DNA from: Crambe crambe
Lineage: Eukaryota > Porifera > Demospongiae > Poecilosclerida > Crambeidae
Direction of reading: 5' to 3'
Assembly: GCA_963924555.1 (NCBI GenBank)
Contig: OZ004598.1
Location: forward strand, 3,496,501 to 3,560,500
DNA: 64,000 bases
Below the pieces are notes generated by a model, which saw only the letters and a program-made list of their open reading frames with translations, did no database searches and was not told the DNA's origin. Positions 1 through 11,029 of this stretch are shown one piece after another. A program made the translations under genes and the position numbers. The stretch's first letter is position 1, and each line of letters begins with the position of its first letter.

Positions 1-560
1 CTGGATTGCTAAAACGTAATCACAAAGCAACACATCCCATCACTGTCAAAAAGAGACCAGATATTTTGAGGTTGTTTCAAAACCCCAAAACAGTGACCAC
101 AATTAAGAAATTGAGCTTATTCTGGCATAAGCTTGGCTCCATAACTGCAACATGTGAGTTACCACATACAGGATTCTCTCCCGGAGAAAGTATACCATAT
201 ACTATACATGTGAGAAATGAAAGTTCAAGAAACATTCACATCAAATGTGCATTGTTTAGGAAAGATAAATACATTGCAGACAGAAAAAGTAATAAAATAA
301 GACTCAAAATAGCCAAAGTAATTAGTCCAGTAATAAGAGCTGGTGATATTCAGTCAATTAGAGGTGGTCTGATAATACCCACTCAAGCTTTTGCAACGTT
401 ACGTCTTCAAGACTGTTCATGCATCAGTGCTAATACAACTTCGTCATCACAGTAAAAATCCCATGGAGTATAAATAGGAAAATGAAAATACCTATAATGA
501 TTGCACACCGACCCCCAATGCAAGAGTCAGTGGTATGCAGCCACACAGACTCTTAGCCAT
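1..560 (+). pseudogene. alpha-arrestin-like gene copy 1, 5' end outside window, broken C-terminus
   Basis: The reading frame from about position 6 to 455 encodes the second half of an arrestin-domain (ARRDC-type) protein: the KKRPDIL linker, then an Arrestin_C-like domain with TGFSPGESIPY, HVRNESSRNIHIKC and FATLRLQDCSCIS. After CISA the frame shifts relative to the intact copy at 6552-7547. The lost segment (ITVKIPWSI...) is still readable in another frame to about 540. The N-terminal domain would lie before the window. Nucleotide similarity to the other copies is very high, so this is a recent paralogue. The frame break and the truncated copies nearby argue for a pseudogene, though an assembly indel cannot be excluded. 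Confidence 0.75.
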
Positions 561-796
561 GATGGTTTTACACTTCAGGACTTGAGAGAACTGACATATA
601 TGTAACTAAATTAATGCTATTATAGCTAGCTATATTCAACTACATAATTATTCAGCAGCCAATTAATTTTTTTCAACAATATGTATTGGTGTAGCTATGG
701 ATGCCAAAGTGTGCAACTCATAATACATGAGCTAATGAGCACAAAAAATTTTCTTCTAAATAAACCTCTGCTTTTTTAACCCTTAAACTACCAAAG
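561..796. other. intergenic, no gene seen
   Basis: A+T-rich sequence that resembles the 3' flank of the other arrestin copies (compare 2580-2740 and 7560-7760). It therefore looks like the old 3' UTR and flank of the same duplicated unit. No other feature was recognised. Confidence 0.5.
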
Positions 797-1190
797 CTAT
801 GCTTCAGCAGTATACATGTCTACCTGAGTAAACTTTGGGTCACTAGATAGTCCACCAGCTCCTCCTGGAGGTTCAGTCAATTGTGCACTCTTTTCTCCTA
901 GAAAGCTTTTTAGTCCAACTTCTCGTGGAGCTTTGGAGAAAGGAGATGCTTCTTTCCAAGTGCCTGTGGTCTCTCTGTAGACTCTCCGGCCAGCAAAATG
1001 TTGGCTGCTGCGTTTCTGTCTCTGTCTACGAAGAGAGGTTTGCTTCCAGATCGACAGTTTGTGCACTTTAGCCTGGAGTGAGATAATCTTCCTCTTATGT
1101 TTCTGTATCTGGTCAACTCCCCAAAGCATCGGTTGTAGACCTTGGAGGTTCGAAATTCGTCTACGCTCACTGTCTCTAACCTCTTGCTCA
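797..1190 (-). pseudogene. Fanzor/TnpB-like (OrfB zinc-ribbon) C-terminal remnant
   Basis: On the minus strand the 910-1170 frame reads DEFRTSKVYNRC, then about 20 residues on CTNC, then VDRDRNAAANIL. This is the zinc-ribbon plus last RuvC motif of the TnpB/Fanzor family of RNA-guided nucleases (family pattern DEFRTSKxCxxC...CxxC...DRDxNAAxNI). One Cys of the first pair is Tyr here. The frame then shifts: the continuation (KSFLGEKSAQLTEPPGGAGG) lies in the overlapping 797-1294 frame. Only about 130 residues of a normally 400-700 residue protein remain, so this is a dead fragment. It sits between two arrestin copies. The catalytic upstream domains were not found. Confidence 0.72.
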
Positions 1191-1639
1191 GAAGCTTCCA
1201 GGAGATGTATGTATGTTAGGGAAGGTCTTGTGTTTGATAAATCCACAGGATCTCTCACTGGGTTTATTGATATGGGGGGGATATAAACAATCATTTAATG
1301 GATCCATTACCGATGAAAATCATCGCAGACATCATTGTCCACTGCCTAAAACTATACTAGTTTTTACGGTTCGTGGAGCAGTCTGCAACATTGAATTCCC
1401 CTTTCTTGTCTCTTTGGCGATCTTTTCCCACTACTCTGGCAGAAAATTGAACATTTGACAAGAAATGGCTTCAGAATACTAGAAGTCACCAGCGATGGTG
1501 CCTCTTGCAATAGCATTCAAACAGGTCTACAGAGTGAGAAATATTTCAGTAGAGATTACAAAAATACTGAAAATGGCTAATGTTATTTAGTACTGAAACT
1601 TTCAATCCCAGCTTGGAGGCTCTGTATTACGTATGTCAT

Positions 1640-2570
1640 TCAGACTTCTGGCTCCCAAATAGGAAGTATAACATTATCCCAAATGATTGAAGGCTGGCTT
1701 ATTACATATAAAAGATTGCTTGGTTGAAGCTGTCTATCATATCCAAAAGCTAGGAAGAAGGGGGCAGCAAGAATAGAAGCTCTACAACCACATTGAGTAT
1801 GTTAGAGAGGAATCAGTTGTGTGGTCCTTATAAAACTCACCTACCAACAATCTTCCCATTGATGAACATATTTTCCCCTTTGAACTTCTTTCGAAGGTGC
1901 TTATGGGCATGTGAGGTACCATGTCGGAATGACAGGGTCAAGAACTGGATTGCTGAAACGTAATCACAAAGCAGCACATCCTATCATTGTCAAAAAGAGA
2001 CCAGATATTTTGAGGTTGTTTCAAAACCCCAAAACAGTGACCACAGTTAAAAATTTGAGCTTATTCTGGCATAAGCTTGGCTCCATAACTGCAACATGTG
2101 AGTTACCACATACAGGATTCTCTCCCGGAGAAAGTATACCGCATACTATACATGTGAGAAATGAAAGTTCAAGAAACATTCACATCAAATGTGCATTGTT
2201 TAGGAAAGATAAATTCATTGCAAGTGGAGGAAGGCGTAATAAAATGAGACTCAAAATAGCCAAAGTAATTAGTCCAGTAATAAGAGCCAGTGATATTCAG
2301 TCAATTAGAGGTGGTCTGGCAATACCCACTCAAGCTTTTGCAACGTTACGTCTTCAAGACTTCATGCATCAGTGCTGAATACAACTTCGTCATCACAGTA
2401 AAAATCCCATGGAGTATAAATAGGAAAATGAAAGTACCCATAATGATTGCACACCAACCCCCAATGTAAGAGTCGGTGCAATTTAGCTAGTATGCAGCCA
2501 CAACAGACTCTTAGCCATGATGGTTTTACACTTCATGACTTGAGAGAACTGACACCTACCTTTCTACAGT
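1640..2570 (+). pseudogene. alpha-arrestin-like gene copy 2, N-terminal deletion plus stop
   Basis: The conserved 5' flank (ATATAAAAGATTGCTTGG at about 1706) and 5' UTR are present. The sequence then jumps from AAAGCTAGG straight to the middle of the Arrestin_N domain (CATTGAGTATGTTAGAGAGG), so the start codon and first ~70 codons are missing. A stop follows TGGTCCT at about 1829. From 1911 to 2378 the frame is open and encodes the linker and Arrestin_C domain (KKRPDIL, TGFSPGESIPH, FATLRLQD). It then terminates early relative to the intact copy after a small deletion near 2360. The 3' part resembles copy 1 most closely. Confidence 0.8.
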
Positions 2571-2904
2571 TATAGAGTGTGCTTCACCTAACTTTAGCTA
2601 GCTATAATATACATGTAGCTACGTAAATTAATACTAGGAATCAATTTATTCTCATAATTGGTATTGTATATTCAATTACATATTATTCAGCAGCCAATAA
2701 TTTTTTTTCAACAATATGTATTGGTGTACATAGGCGATGGAACAGGTCAGGCCAGTCAGGCCCAGGCCTGACCAATATTTGAGGTTAATTATTAAGTAGC
2801 TATCAATCAAAACAAAAGAAAGATGCTCAAATATAGAGTTTCAATAATCTGTGGATTCGGGCCTGACCAATCGAATCTTGCTTCCAACACTTCTGGTGTA
2901 TGGA

Positions 2905-3275
2905 TGCCAGTAAGAGAGTAGGAGTATGAGAGAGGGAAGGAGTACGAGAGATAGCAGGAGTATGAGAGATAGTAGGAGTATCTGGGCAAACTGCTTCTGA
3001 CACAAGCTGTCAAACAGATTCTTCTGGGTAGTACCCTGACACAAAATTAATAATTATAGTAAATTGTGCAAGATCACCTTCACTGTCTGCCTTTGAGAAG
3101 TCTTCCTTGGGAAGTCCTGGAGTATGAGAGATAGCAGGAGTATATGAGAGTATGACAGATAATAGGACTATGAGAGATAGCAGGACTGGAGTATGAGAGA
3201 TAGCAGGAATACGAGAGATAGCAGGAGTATATGAGAGACAGCAGGAGTATTATGAGAGACAGCAGGCTCTGTATC
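2905..3275. repeat. degenerate minisatellite, unit near GTATGAGAGATAGCAGGA
   Basis: Blocks of an ~18-bp motif (GAGTATGAGAGATAGCAG and variants) occur at about 2910-2990 and 3118-3268, separated by ~120 bp of unique sequence. A third short block of the same motif lies at 8045-8112. Long reading frames across the array on the minus strand (repeated SYSCYLSYS) are by-products of the repeat. Confidence 0.8.
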
Positions 3276-6200
3276 CAATTGATCGAAATGAACCCTCTTT
3301 GAGTCATCACTTGAAACGTCACTAGCCAAATGCTTGTGGGATGCCATAATCTTACAGCTATCTGCTAGATACCAGTAGCTAGAGTCCAGTAGCTATAGCA
3401 CCTTTATCCAGGACAGCAAGGCCTAGCAAAGACATATGAAAGGAAATACAACACACATGCAGGCATTATTACATTCTGTTCTATTGCCATGTTTGTGCTA
3501 GCGCTTTGGAGTCATCTAGCCTAGGGATTTTGAAGTGTAAGTATACCTACAGGGGTATTTGTTCCTTATTGCAGACTCAGATTTATTCCTAACCACTCTT
3601 GTGTGGGGTGTGTCTATGCTAAGCTGTAGGGTTAGGGCCATATATTCTTACAACTACTATTAAGAGGATGATTGGAGGTGAACAGCAAGAAACAACAGCA
3701 ACCAGCTAGGAACAGTGAACAGCAAATAGCCAGGGGAGAGATTCACACAAAACTTCTTCAAAGGAAATAACTGCATGTATATTGAAAAACATAGCAACAT
3801 ACATATTCAACTTACTAGAGGTTGTGCAGGAGGGCGAGGCCACAAGATTAATAGTTAACCAACTTCAATCATGCAAACACCCCCGACACATACACACCCT
3901 CGACACATACACACCCTGAATGAAGTGATGGGCACAAACACTCAGTTCAACACAAGAATAGCCTGCAAGGTAGGCCAGCAGAAGGGGTTTGGCAGCTTCT
4001 GATTGGTCAATACCATCTGATCCTCTGTAACTGATCAGGCAGGCCTAAGGGCTTTTTGGAACAGATTAACACTCCTGCATGCACTATAAAACCAGCAATT
4101 CTTGTATGGACTCAACAGTGCAAATTCTCCCCTCCCTCCCCAGGAGATAAGTGTGGAGTGCATGGTGCCAAAACAGCACCAGAAAAGTAGTTGTAGCTAT
4201 TTGGTTGGTCAATTTGGCTGGAGATCCACCAGTATAGCCCCACCCACATTTTTGATAGATTTTGTTAGATCACATCCTCTACATGGAGATACTGACATCT
4301 CACTGACTCACAACTGGATACTCAACTGGTGGAGAGAGCTTATAAGCAACCATAACCTTTTGTCCTTCATTTTATCATGTAAGTGAGATTGTTGGTAGGC
4401 AGTCGACTTCAACTCCACTGCACAAACATCTTCAAGGTGACTTACCTAACCATGTATGCTTTGTAGCAGAAAAATATATTTCCCATACACCATCACACAC
4501 ACAAGCCCTGGCTATAAAGGACACAAGCAAACACTAGCGGCCTAGCATTATATGACAACAAGAGGGGGGTGGGGTATACCAGAGGTCTACCTTGATAACT
4601 CATCCAACCATAAACGGGGGCAAAACCCCTTTAAAAATGGCACTGGCTTGACAGGCTCTGTAGGAAAAAGCTGAGAAAGACTATTTGTTTCAAGTCAAAA
4701 CCACATTAAAATGACTGGACAATGTCTGCTTTTAAGTTGTAGAGGCATATGATAGTCTACAGATGCTATAGGCTTACTTATATGAAAACAGTAAAACATA
4801 CTCGATTGACATGATCTAATTTGGAGATTCCAAGACTCAGCAATTGTGTATAAATCTTGTTACATTGGTGGGGGTATGATCAATAGCCAACCCTTTCCCT
4901 TCCTGCATTAACCAGTTAGTCATCCAGCAATTAGCAATAATATGGCATGCTGGTTGTACACTACATAGCTCAGAAAGACTGCAGTACTTTTAGTGATTAA
5001 ATTATTGCGGGTGGGGGTATAAAGTGAATATCCTATACTATACACAATTATGATTTAAATAAGTAATCCATGATTGAAGTAGAAAAGAAAGAATTAACTA
5101 TAACACAAAAAGGATATAATAGCTATAGCTATACATTATAATATGGTCAACACTTTACAGGTTCAATTAGGGGGGAAGAATATCCATGTGCTTGTGTGTG
5201 GGAAAAATTTTTGCCTTTGCCACACCCACTTTTGTCTAACCACACCCTTTTTGGATATCAAACCAGCCAACCATGCAAAAATATATACTTTTACCTAGCA
5301 GTTTGATATGACTCCTACATGTAGCTGGAATATACAGCTAACACTCTCTCTTTAATGGTCCACTGGCATGGGTGTGTGTGATTGCCACATCATGCCCAGG
5401 GGTGTTAATGGACATGTATAATAGTATTAGCAATGGAAATGTTTGGGGGGGGGGGGGGGGGGAGCTTCCTCCTCCCCACCCCCAGTAGATAGAACCCTGC
5501 TTTATTACTAATTTTTGAGATCTTCCCATCGTGTAGAACATAACTACAGAGAAACCTTTTCTTACAATTTGTTTCCGGGTTGACAATTTTTCCCCCATTA
5601 ATGACTGGACTAGCTATATTGTATGTACATAGTACATACAAGCATATCAATGTGGATATAGCTATGCTTGTTAGGCCATGGCACATTATGCTGGCATAAA
5701 TTTGAGCATAATTGGCGAGCGAAGCGAGCCACTCTCTGGTCATGTAAACGGGAGCTCAAGCTCGAGATACAAAAGAATTATCATTGCGCATGCGCTGAAC
5801 AACTAATCGTGTGCTACTATAGTATGGAGCCACCAAAGGCTAAAAAGAGAAAAACGGAGATAGAGAAAGAGATAAGAACTAGGCTGGACAAAAGAAATGC
5901 ATGTGCCCCTCCCACTGTCACACCCAATAATACATGTATACATGTAAACTGCATGTATGTGCATGAGGACATAACTTCACATTATCAACATTGCTTCGCT
6001 CGCCCAATAACGCTTTACAAGCGATTCCTAGTAGCTATCTTTTCAGTCTTGAGCAAAATGAGACAGCCTAGGAGGGAGACTCATAACGGGAGATTGGGTC
6101 CCATAAGCAGGGTAAATTGGTTACCCATTATGACAGGAGCTCACTGTAGCTACTTGGTTACAGGTCAACACCCACATGAACACCAGTAGCTATATCGTGA

Positions 6201-6480
6201 CTCTATGGTAGGACTGCAGCTACAAAGGCACAGAGTAGTCTCTACAGGCACAGCAGCATATTTACATGCCATGAACAGGCCACCTAACAGTCAGGAACCG
6301 AGCTGAAGCGGACAATATAGCTAGCTTGCTACAGCTGGCTTCCTGTCAAGTCAGGAAGTGTAAAGTTCATAGGAAGTATAAAGTTCTACAAAGTCCATAG
6401 GAAAGTATGAAGTCCATAGGAAGTATAACTTTGTCCCAAAAGGGATGTAACATTGCCCTACACAAAATTTGTATAACTTT
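3276..6480. other. long intergenic stretch without a recognisable gene
   Basis: Mostly A+T-rich sequence with scattered TAGCTA motifs. A 17-bp motif CGACACATACACACCCT is tandemly duplicated near 3897-3915, and a G homopolymer lies at 5443-5462. Open frames at 4102-4386 (94 aa) and 5668-6189 (173 aa, including a Lys-rich MEPPKAKKRKTE stretch) show no family signature. They may be chance. Polymerase motifs were not seen. Confidence 0.5.
5443..5462 (+). repeat. poly-G tract (~19 G)
   Basis: An uninterrupted G run adjoins CTTCCTCCTCCCCACCCCC on its 3' side. It could form a quadruplex and is prone to length error in assembly. Similar runs occur at 16650-16667, 21655-21680 and 22470-22490. Confidence 0.85.
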
Positions 6481-6485
6481 TAAGG

Positions 6486-6551
6486 CTGTTATAAAAGATC
6501 GCTTGGTTGAAGCTGTCTATCATATCTAAAAACTAGAGGACTGCAGTAAAG
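6486..6551 (+). promoter_or_regulatory. core promoter and 5' UTR of intact arrestin gene, conserved in paralogues
   Basis: TTATAAAAGATCGCTTGG lies ~55 bp before the ATG and looks like a TATA element. It is followed by GAAGCTGTCTATCATATC and CTAGAGGACTGCAGTAAAG immediately upstream of ATGGTTAAA. The same order is found before copies at 1706-1752, 9450-9511 and, on the minus strand, 13101-13180 and 19503-19580. Conservation across paralogues supports the chosen start codons. Confidence 0.6.
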
Positions 6552-7547
6552 ATGGTTAAAACGATCAGTATTACTCTCTGTGATAGTGATGACTATAGCT
6601 ACTACCCAGGATCCATAGTGACAGGGAAAGTAGTCATTACTGTGGATAAACCAAAGAACTACAAAAATATAGCCATTGGTCTCTATGGTGCAGCCCACGT
6701 TGAATGGACAGAAACAAGTGGAGGCGGCGAGAATCATAGCAGCTCTACTACAAGATATTCTAACCACATTGAGTATGTTAGAGAGGAATCAGTTTTGTGG
6801 TCCTTAGTGAACTCACCTACCAACAATCTTCCCATTGGTGAACATATTTTCCCCTTTGAACTTCAACTTCCACAAAATATACCAAACTCTTTCGAAGGTG
6901 CTTATGGGCATGTGAGGTACCATGTCGGAATGACAGTGTCAAGAACTGGATTGCTGAAACGTAATCACAAAGCAGCACATCCCATCACTGTTAAAAAGAG
7001 ACCAGATATTTTGAGGTTGTTTCAAAACCCCAAAACAGTGACCACGGTTAAAAAATTGAGCTTGTTCTGGCATAAGCTTGGCTCCATAACTGCAACATTT
7101 GATTTACCACATACAGGATTCTCTCCCGGGGAAAGTATACCATATACTATGCATGTGAGAAATGAAAGTTCAAGAAACATTCACATCAAATTTACATTGT
7201 TCAGGAAAGAAAAATACATTGCAAGAAGAGGAAGGCGTAAAAAAAGAAGATCCAAAATAACTGAAGTAATTAGTCCAGTAATAAGAGCTGGTAATATTCA
7301 GACAATTAGAAATGGTCTGGCAATACCCACTCAAACTTTTGCAACGTTACTGTTTCAAGACTGCCCATGCATCAGTGCTGAATACTACTTGGTCATCACA
7401 GTAAAAATCCCATGGAGTATAAACAAGAAAATGAAAGTACCTATAATGATTGCTCACCGACCTCCATGGCAAGAGTCTGTGCAATTTAGTATGCATCCAC
7501 TACAGACTCTTAGCCATGATGGTTTTACACTTCAAAATGACTTTTGA
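6552..7547 (+). CDS. arrestin domain-containing protein (alpha-arrestin-like), intact copy, 331 aa
   Basis: Single-exon reading frame. Residues ~1-130 form an Arrestin_N-like beta-sandwich (starts MVKTISITL, then YYPGSIVTGKVVITVDKPK and LPIGEHIFPFELQLPQNIPNSFEG). Residues ~145-290 form an Arrestin_C-like domain (GSITATFDLPHTGFSPGESI, HVRNESSRNIHIKF, FATLLFQDCPCIS, ITVKIPWSI). Alpha-arrestins are cytosolic adaptors linking membrane cargo to ubiquitin ligases and endocytosis, usually through C-terminal PPxY motifs. None is visible here, and the tail after the C domain is short (~45 aa), so NEDD4-type ligase recruitment is not supported. The start is fixed by the MVK(K/T)ISIT N-terminus shared by paralogues. 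Flanked by decayed copies; likely functional because the frame is full length. Confidence 0.85.
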   Translation: MVKTISITLCDSDDYSYYPGSIVTGKVVITVDKPKNYKNIAIGLYGAAHVEWTETSGGGENHSSSTTRYSNHIEYVREESVLWSLVNSPTNNLPIGEHIFPFELQLPQNIPNSFEGAYGHVRYHVGMTVSRTGLLKRNHKAAHPITVKKRPDILRLFQNPKTVTTVKKLSLFWHKLGSITATFDLPHTGFSPGESIPYTMHVRNESSRNIHIKFTLFRKEKYIARRGRRKKRRSKITEVISPVIRAGNIQTIRNGLAIPTQTFATLLFQDCPCISAEYYLVITVKIPWSINKKMKVPIMIAHRPPWQESVQFSMHPLQTLSHDGFTLQNDF

Positions 7548-7559
7548 GAACTGACACCT

Positions 7560-8140
7560 CTTCTACATACGTAGCTACAATGAGCTTTCACCTAACTTTA
7601 GCTAGCCATGTAAATGCTAAAAATCATTTTATTCTCATAATAATTATTATTCAACTACATATTTAGCAGCCAATTTATTATTTTTTCAGCAATATTTATT
7701 GGTGTATGGATATCAAAGTGTGCAATTCATAATACATGAGCTTATGAGCACAAAAAATGTTCTTCTATGTAAAAATCCGCTATTTAGGATTTGAGGCTGA
7801 GTTCGAAGCTATAGTAGCTAAGTGGCTGAAATGTAGGGATTGTTTTGATATGAGGCTGCAGTACATACCAGCTAGATTTTAGGGTCATCCTGTTCATTTC
7901 TGTCGTTCTTTCTTTCTTTTTAAAGTGACTGTGAAGTTCAATAAGCCATTAATTTTAGAGAAAATATTATTGTGCAGATAAGAGATTGACTTTCCCTGTG
8001 GTCAGGCTTATACTGCCACTCTATTTATGAAAGAAAGGTTTTAGGAGTAGAGTATGAGAGATAGCAGGAGTGTGAGAGATACAGGAGTATGAGAGATACA
8101 TAGCAGGAGTATATAATTATACAAGTGGGTGATTCTAAAT
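7560..8140. other. intergenic with residual minisatellite
   Basis: 3' flank of the arrestin unit to about 7760, then unremarkable A+T-rich DNA. A short block of the GAGTATGAGAGATAGCAG motif at 8045-8112 is also found at 2905-3275. No gene was recognised. Confidence 0.5.
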
Positions 8141-8148
8141 AGCTATAA

Positions 8149-8270
8149 AGTGAAGTAGGGATAGCCATAAATTTAGCTGCATTATATTACTACTCCAGGC
8201 CTATCACTCCTAGCCCTCCTAATTATCAATAACCACACCCATATCACCCAACTAAAATCCCTACTTCACT
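8149..8270. repeat. small inverted repeat (MITE-like), ends AGTGAAGTAGGGAT
   Basis: AGTGAAGTAGGGAT at the left and ATCCCTACTTCACT at the right are exact inverted copies bounding ~120 bp. The same terminal motif recurs near 8560 and in the foldback at 61170-61452 (AGTGAAGTAGGAAT). This suggests a dispersed family of non-autonomous elements. Confidence 0.6.
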
Positions 8271-8439
8271 CTAGAGACTAGGTAATATTGGTAATCTTGG
8301 TAAACGATATTATGTCAGCCATTTTTAATGACATCATTTGTGACGATCATATGCATATGTGCATACCATCCCAGTGAGCTAAATGGTCATAGAAAATATA
8401 TATACATTCACAGTTGATATACAGTAGAAGTAAATAAAC

Positions 8440-8960
8440 AAGTAAAGGGGAAAAAAATTATGCTAAATAAAAAGGCCATGTAGGGTTAGTTTGTACTTTA
8501 CTTATAGCAGTTTCTGTGAGCAAACATCAAAATTATGCTGCCTTAATAATAATCCCTACTTCACTGTCTAAACCAAGCAGAACTGACATGAACAGCTTGG
8601 TGGGAGGCAGTGATGCAGTGGTGTAGGAACAGGGCCATCCTTAATTTTTGAGGCAATGCATATCCTTACATGCTATAAAGTGCTTGTGATCTTCCCACAA
8701 ACCATATAGCTAGTCATGTTAGTAGACACATAGTTGTTTTGAGCAGGATGTCATTGAAGCAGAAGAAATTACAGGACAACACTGGAATAACTAATTTCTG
8801 TGCGTGCGTTATCTAGGCCACCCTAAGGAAAACCATCTTCCTACGGCATTGTGATGTAGGGATTATTATTAAGGCAGCATAATTTTGATGTTTGCTAGAT
8901 AAAAGTACAGACCCTACATGGCCTTTAAATTTTTTCCTTTCACTCTCTTTGCCAGAGGAA
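8440..8960. repeat. foldback element with ~90-bp arms
   Basis: The left arm (about 8465-8565; contains GGCCATGTAGGG, GCAAACATCAAAATTATGCT and CCTTAATAATAATCCCTAC) is repeated inverted at about 8853-8935 (GTAGGGATTATTATTAAGG ... CCCTACATGGCC). The ~290-bp centre has no coding sign. Small arm differences suggest an old insertion. Confidence 0.75.
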
Positions 8961-9449
8961 AAAATGCTAAAAGATCAGTCCATCAGTCTCTATATAGCAC
9001 TTTAACAGATAGGATGGAAGTATGGGCGGCGATCTTATATTTTAAAGCTTGGAGATTCTCTAGCTATAAATTATTTTTTTGCAAAAGAGTTCCTTGCGTG
9101 CTTCATTTATGGATCGTGGATGGTCAGTGAAACCTGCTCCACGGAAGAAAGTGGGCCTGGGTACAAGGTTATTGTTGAAGGCTGTTTTGACAGACCAAAA
9201 CTAACGAGCTAGCTAGCTAGCTACAATATAGCTATAGCTATGTTTGTTTACCATGCAGACAAAAATACCCAAAGAGAATTCAGACAGGAAGTGCATATTC
9301 CCAAACCCTTGACAAGCTCAGCAATGCCTTTTATCTTGGTCTAGACTATACTTTGGAATGACCTGTTCCCAAGATGTATATTACATCATTCAGGCTTCTG
9401 GCTCCCAAATAGGAAGTATAACATTATCCCAAAAGATTGGCCGCTGGCT
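8961..9449. other. intergenic, no gene seen
   Basis: Unique A+T-rich sequence with a TAGCTAGCTAGCTA run near 9210. From ~9388 it becomes the conserved 5' flank of arrestin copy 4 (CTTCTGGCTCCCAAATAGGA, also at about 1648). Confidence 0.5.
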
Positions 9450-9511
9450 CATCAAAAAGATTGCTTGGTTGAAGTATATCCAAAAGCTAGAGGACTGCAT
9501 GCAGTGTAAAG

Positions 9512-10490
9512 ATGGTTAAAAAAATCAGTATTACTCTCTGTGATAGTGATGACTATAGCTACTACCCAGGATCCATAGTGACAGGAAAAGTAGTCATTAC
9601 TGTGGATAAACAAAAGAAGTATAAAAATATAGCCATTGGTCTCTATGGTGCAGCCAAAGTTCTCTGGACAGAACAGCGATACAAGTGTACAATTAGAACA
9701 TACTAACCACATTGAGTATGTTCGAGAGGAATCAGTCATGTGGTCCTTGGAGAACTCACCTACCAACAACCTCCCCATTGGTGAACACACTTTCCCCTTC
9801 GAATTTCAACTTCCACAAAATATGCCAAGCTCTTTTGAAGGTCACTTTGGGTGTGTGAGGTACCATGTTGGAGTGACAGTGTCGAGAACTGGATTACTGA
9901 AACGAGATCACCAAGTAACACAAATCATCACTGTCAAAAAGAGACCAGATATTTTGAGGGTGACCACAGTTAAAAAATTGAGCTTGTTCTGGTACAACAT
10001 TGGCTCCATAACTGCAACATGTGATTTACCACGTACAGGATTCTCTCCCGGGGGGGAAAGTATACCGCATACTATATATGTGAGAAATGAAACATTCACA
10101 TCAAATGTGCATTGCTGAGGGAAGATGAATTCTTTGCAAGTACAGGACAACATCGAATAATAAGAACCAAAATATCAAAACTGATTAGTCCAGTAATAAG
10201 AGCTGGTGATATTCAGTCAATTAGAGGTGATCTGGCAATACCCATTGAAGCATTTGTAACGTTACGTCTTCAAGACTGTTCATGCATCAGTGTTAAATAT
10301 GACTTCATCATCACAGTAAAAATCCCATGGAGTATAAATAGGAAAATGAAAATACCTATAATGATTGCACACCGACCCCCAATGCAGTTTGGCATGCAGC
10401 CACAACATGCTCTCAGCCATGTGCATGATGATTTTCCACTGCACTCTGACTATTCGAATATGACACAGGGAGAGAGAACTGACCTGTCAC
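9512..10490 (+). pseudogene. alpha-arrestin-like gene copy 4, two frameshifts
   Basis: It starts with the family N-terminus MVKKISITLCDSDD and runs in frame to about 9690. It shifts frame near the GGACAGAACAGCG segment, continues to about 10115, then shifts back because ~10 bp are missing in the RNESSRNIH region (RNETF... followed by stop). Seven codons of the linker (LFQNPKT in the intact copy) are also deleted. The Arrestin_C domain resumes at about 10112 to ~10480. Beyond 10488 the sequence changes abruptly into GGACC-rich repeat DNA, so the native C-terminus is lost. Several independent lesions make a pseudogene more likely than assembly error. Confidence 0.85.
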
Positions 10491-10560
10491 GAAAAATTTG
10501 GACCGGGGAAAAAACTGGACCGGGGGTCCAATTTTTTCCATGAAAAAAGTGGACCGCCTT
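10488..10560. repeat. left end of GGACC-rich repeat unit interrupting the arrestin copy
   Basis: TGTCACGAAAAATTTGGACC begins abruptly after arrestin sequence. It is followed by alternating GGACCGGGG, AAAAAACTGGACC and GGTCCAATTTTTTCC. The composition matches the large array at 12107-13012, and the leading TGTCACGAAA...GGACC matches the inverted motif at about 57610-57640 (GGACCAAATATTTCGTGACA). It probably marks a transposon-like boundary. Confidence 0.6.
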
Positions 10561-11029
10561 TACCAAAAGTTATCCGGGCATATCAGCTTATACATAACTG
10601 AGCAGCGCTACCCACCAGACTGTAGTCAAGACAAAAAGAGAGCTATTGGAGAGAAAGCAGCTATGTTCAATGTAAAAAAGGGAGTTCTTTTCATCAAGAA
10701 GAAAAAGAAGAGCGTGGTAAGACCTGATTTTTCATAGGTGCTTAATTTGCTTGTAGATAGCTAGCTTAGCTAGCTACGCATGAAGTTGAGTCTAGATGCA
10801 ATCATGGTGATTCTACTTAATTATGGCCTTACTAGCTACCAGCATAGATACTATATATCTACTGCACAGTATAATTATGGTATCTGTACCAGATTTTTGG
10901 CCTCTGTAAAAGAAGCTCATGAAATTTGCCTGTAGCTGTAGCTAGCTATGTACCAAGTTACCCAGCTATTCTCTTCAAATAAATAATCAAATCAAATATC
11001 ATTCTGATGACCTTGGGTTTTCCCTATCC

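Noticed and set aside
5668-6189. 173-aa frame with a Lys-rich MEPPKAKKRKTE segment
   Set aside because: No domain, no splice context, composition like surrounding non-coding DNA, and no similar sequence in the window.
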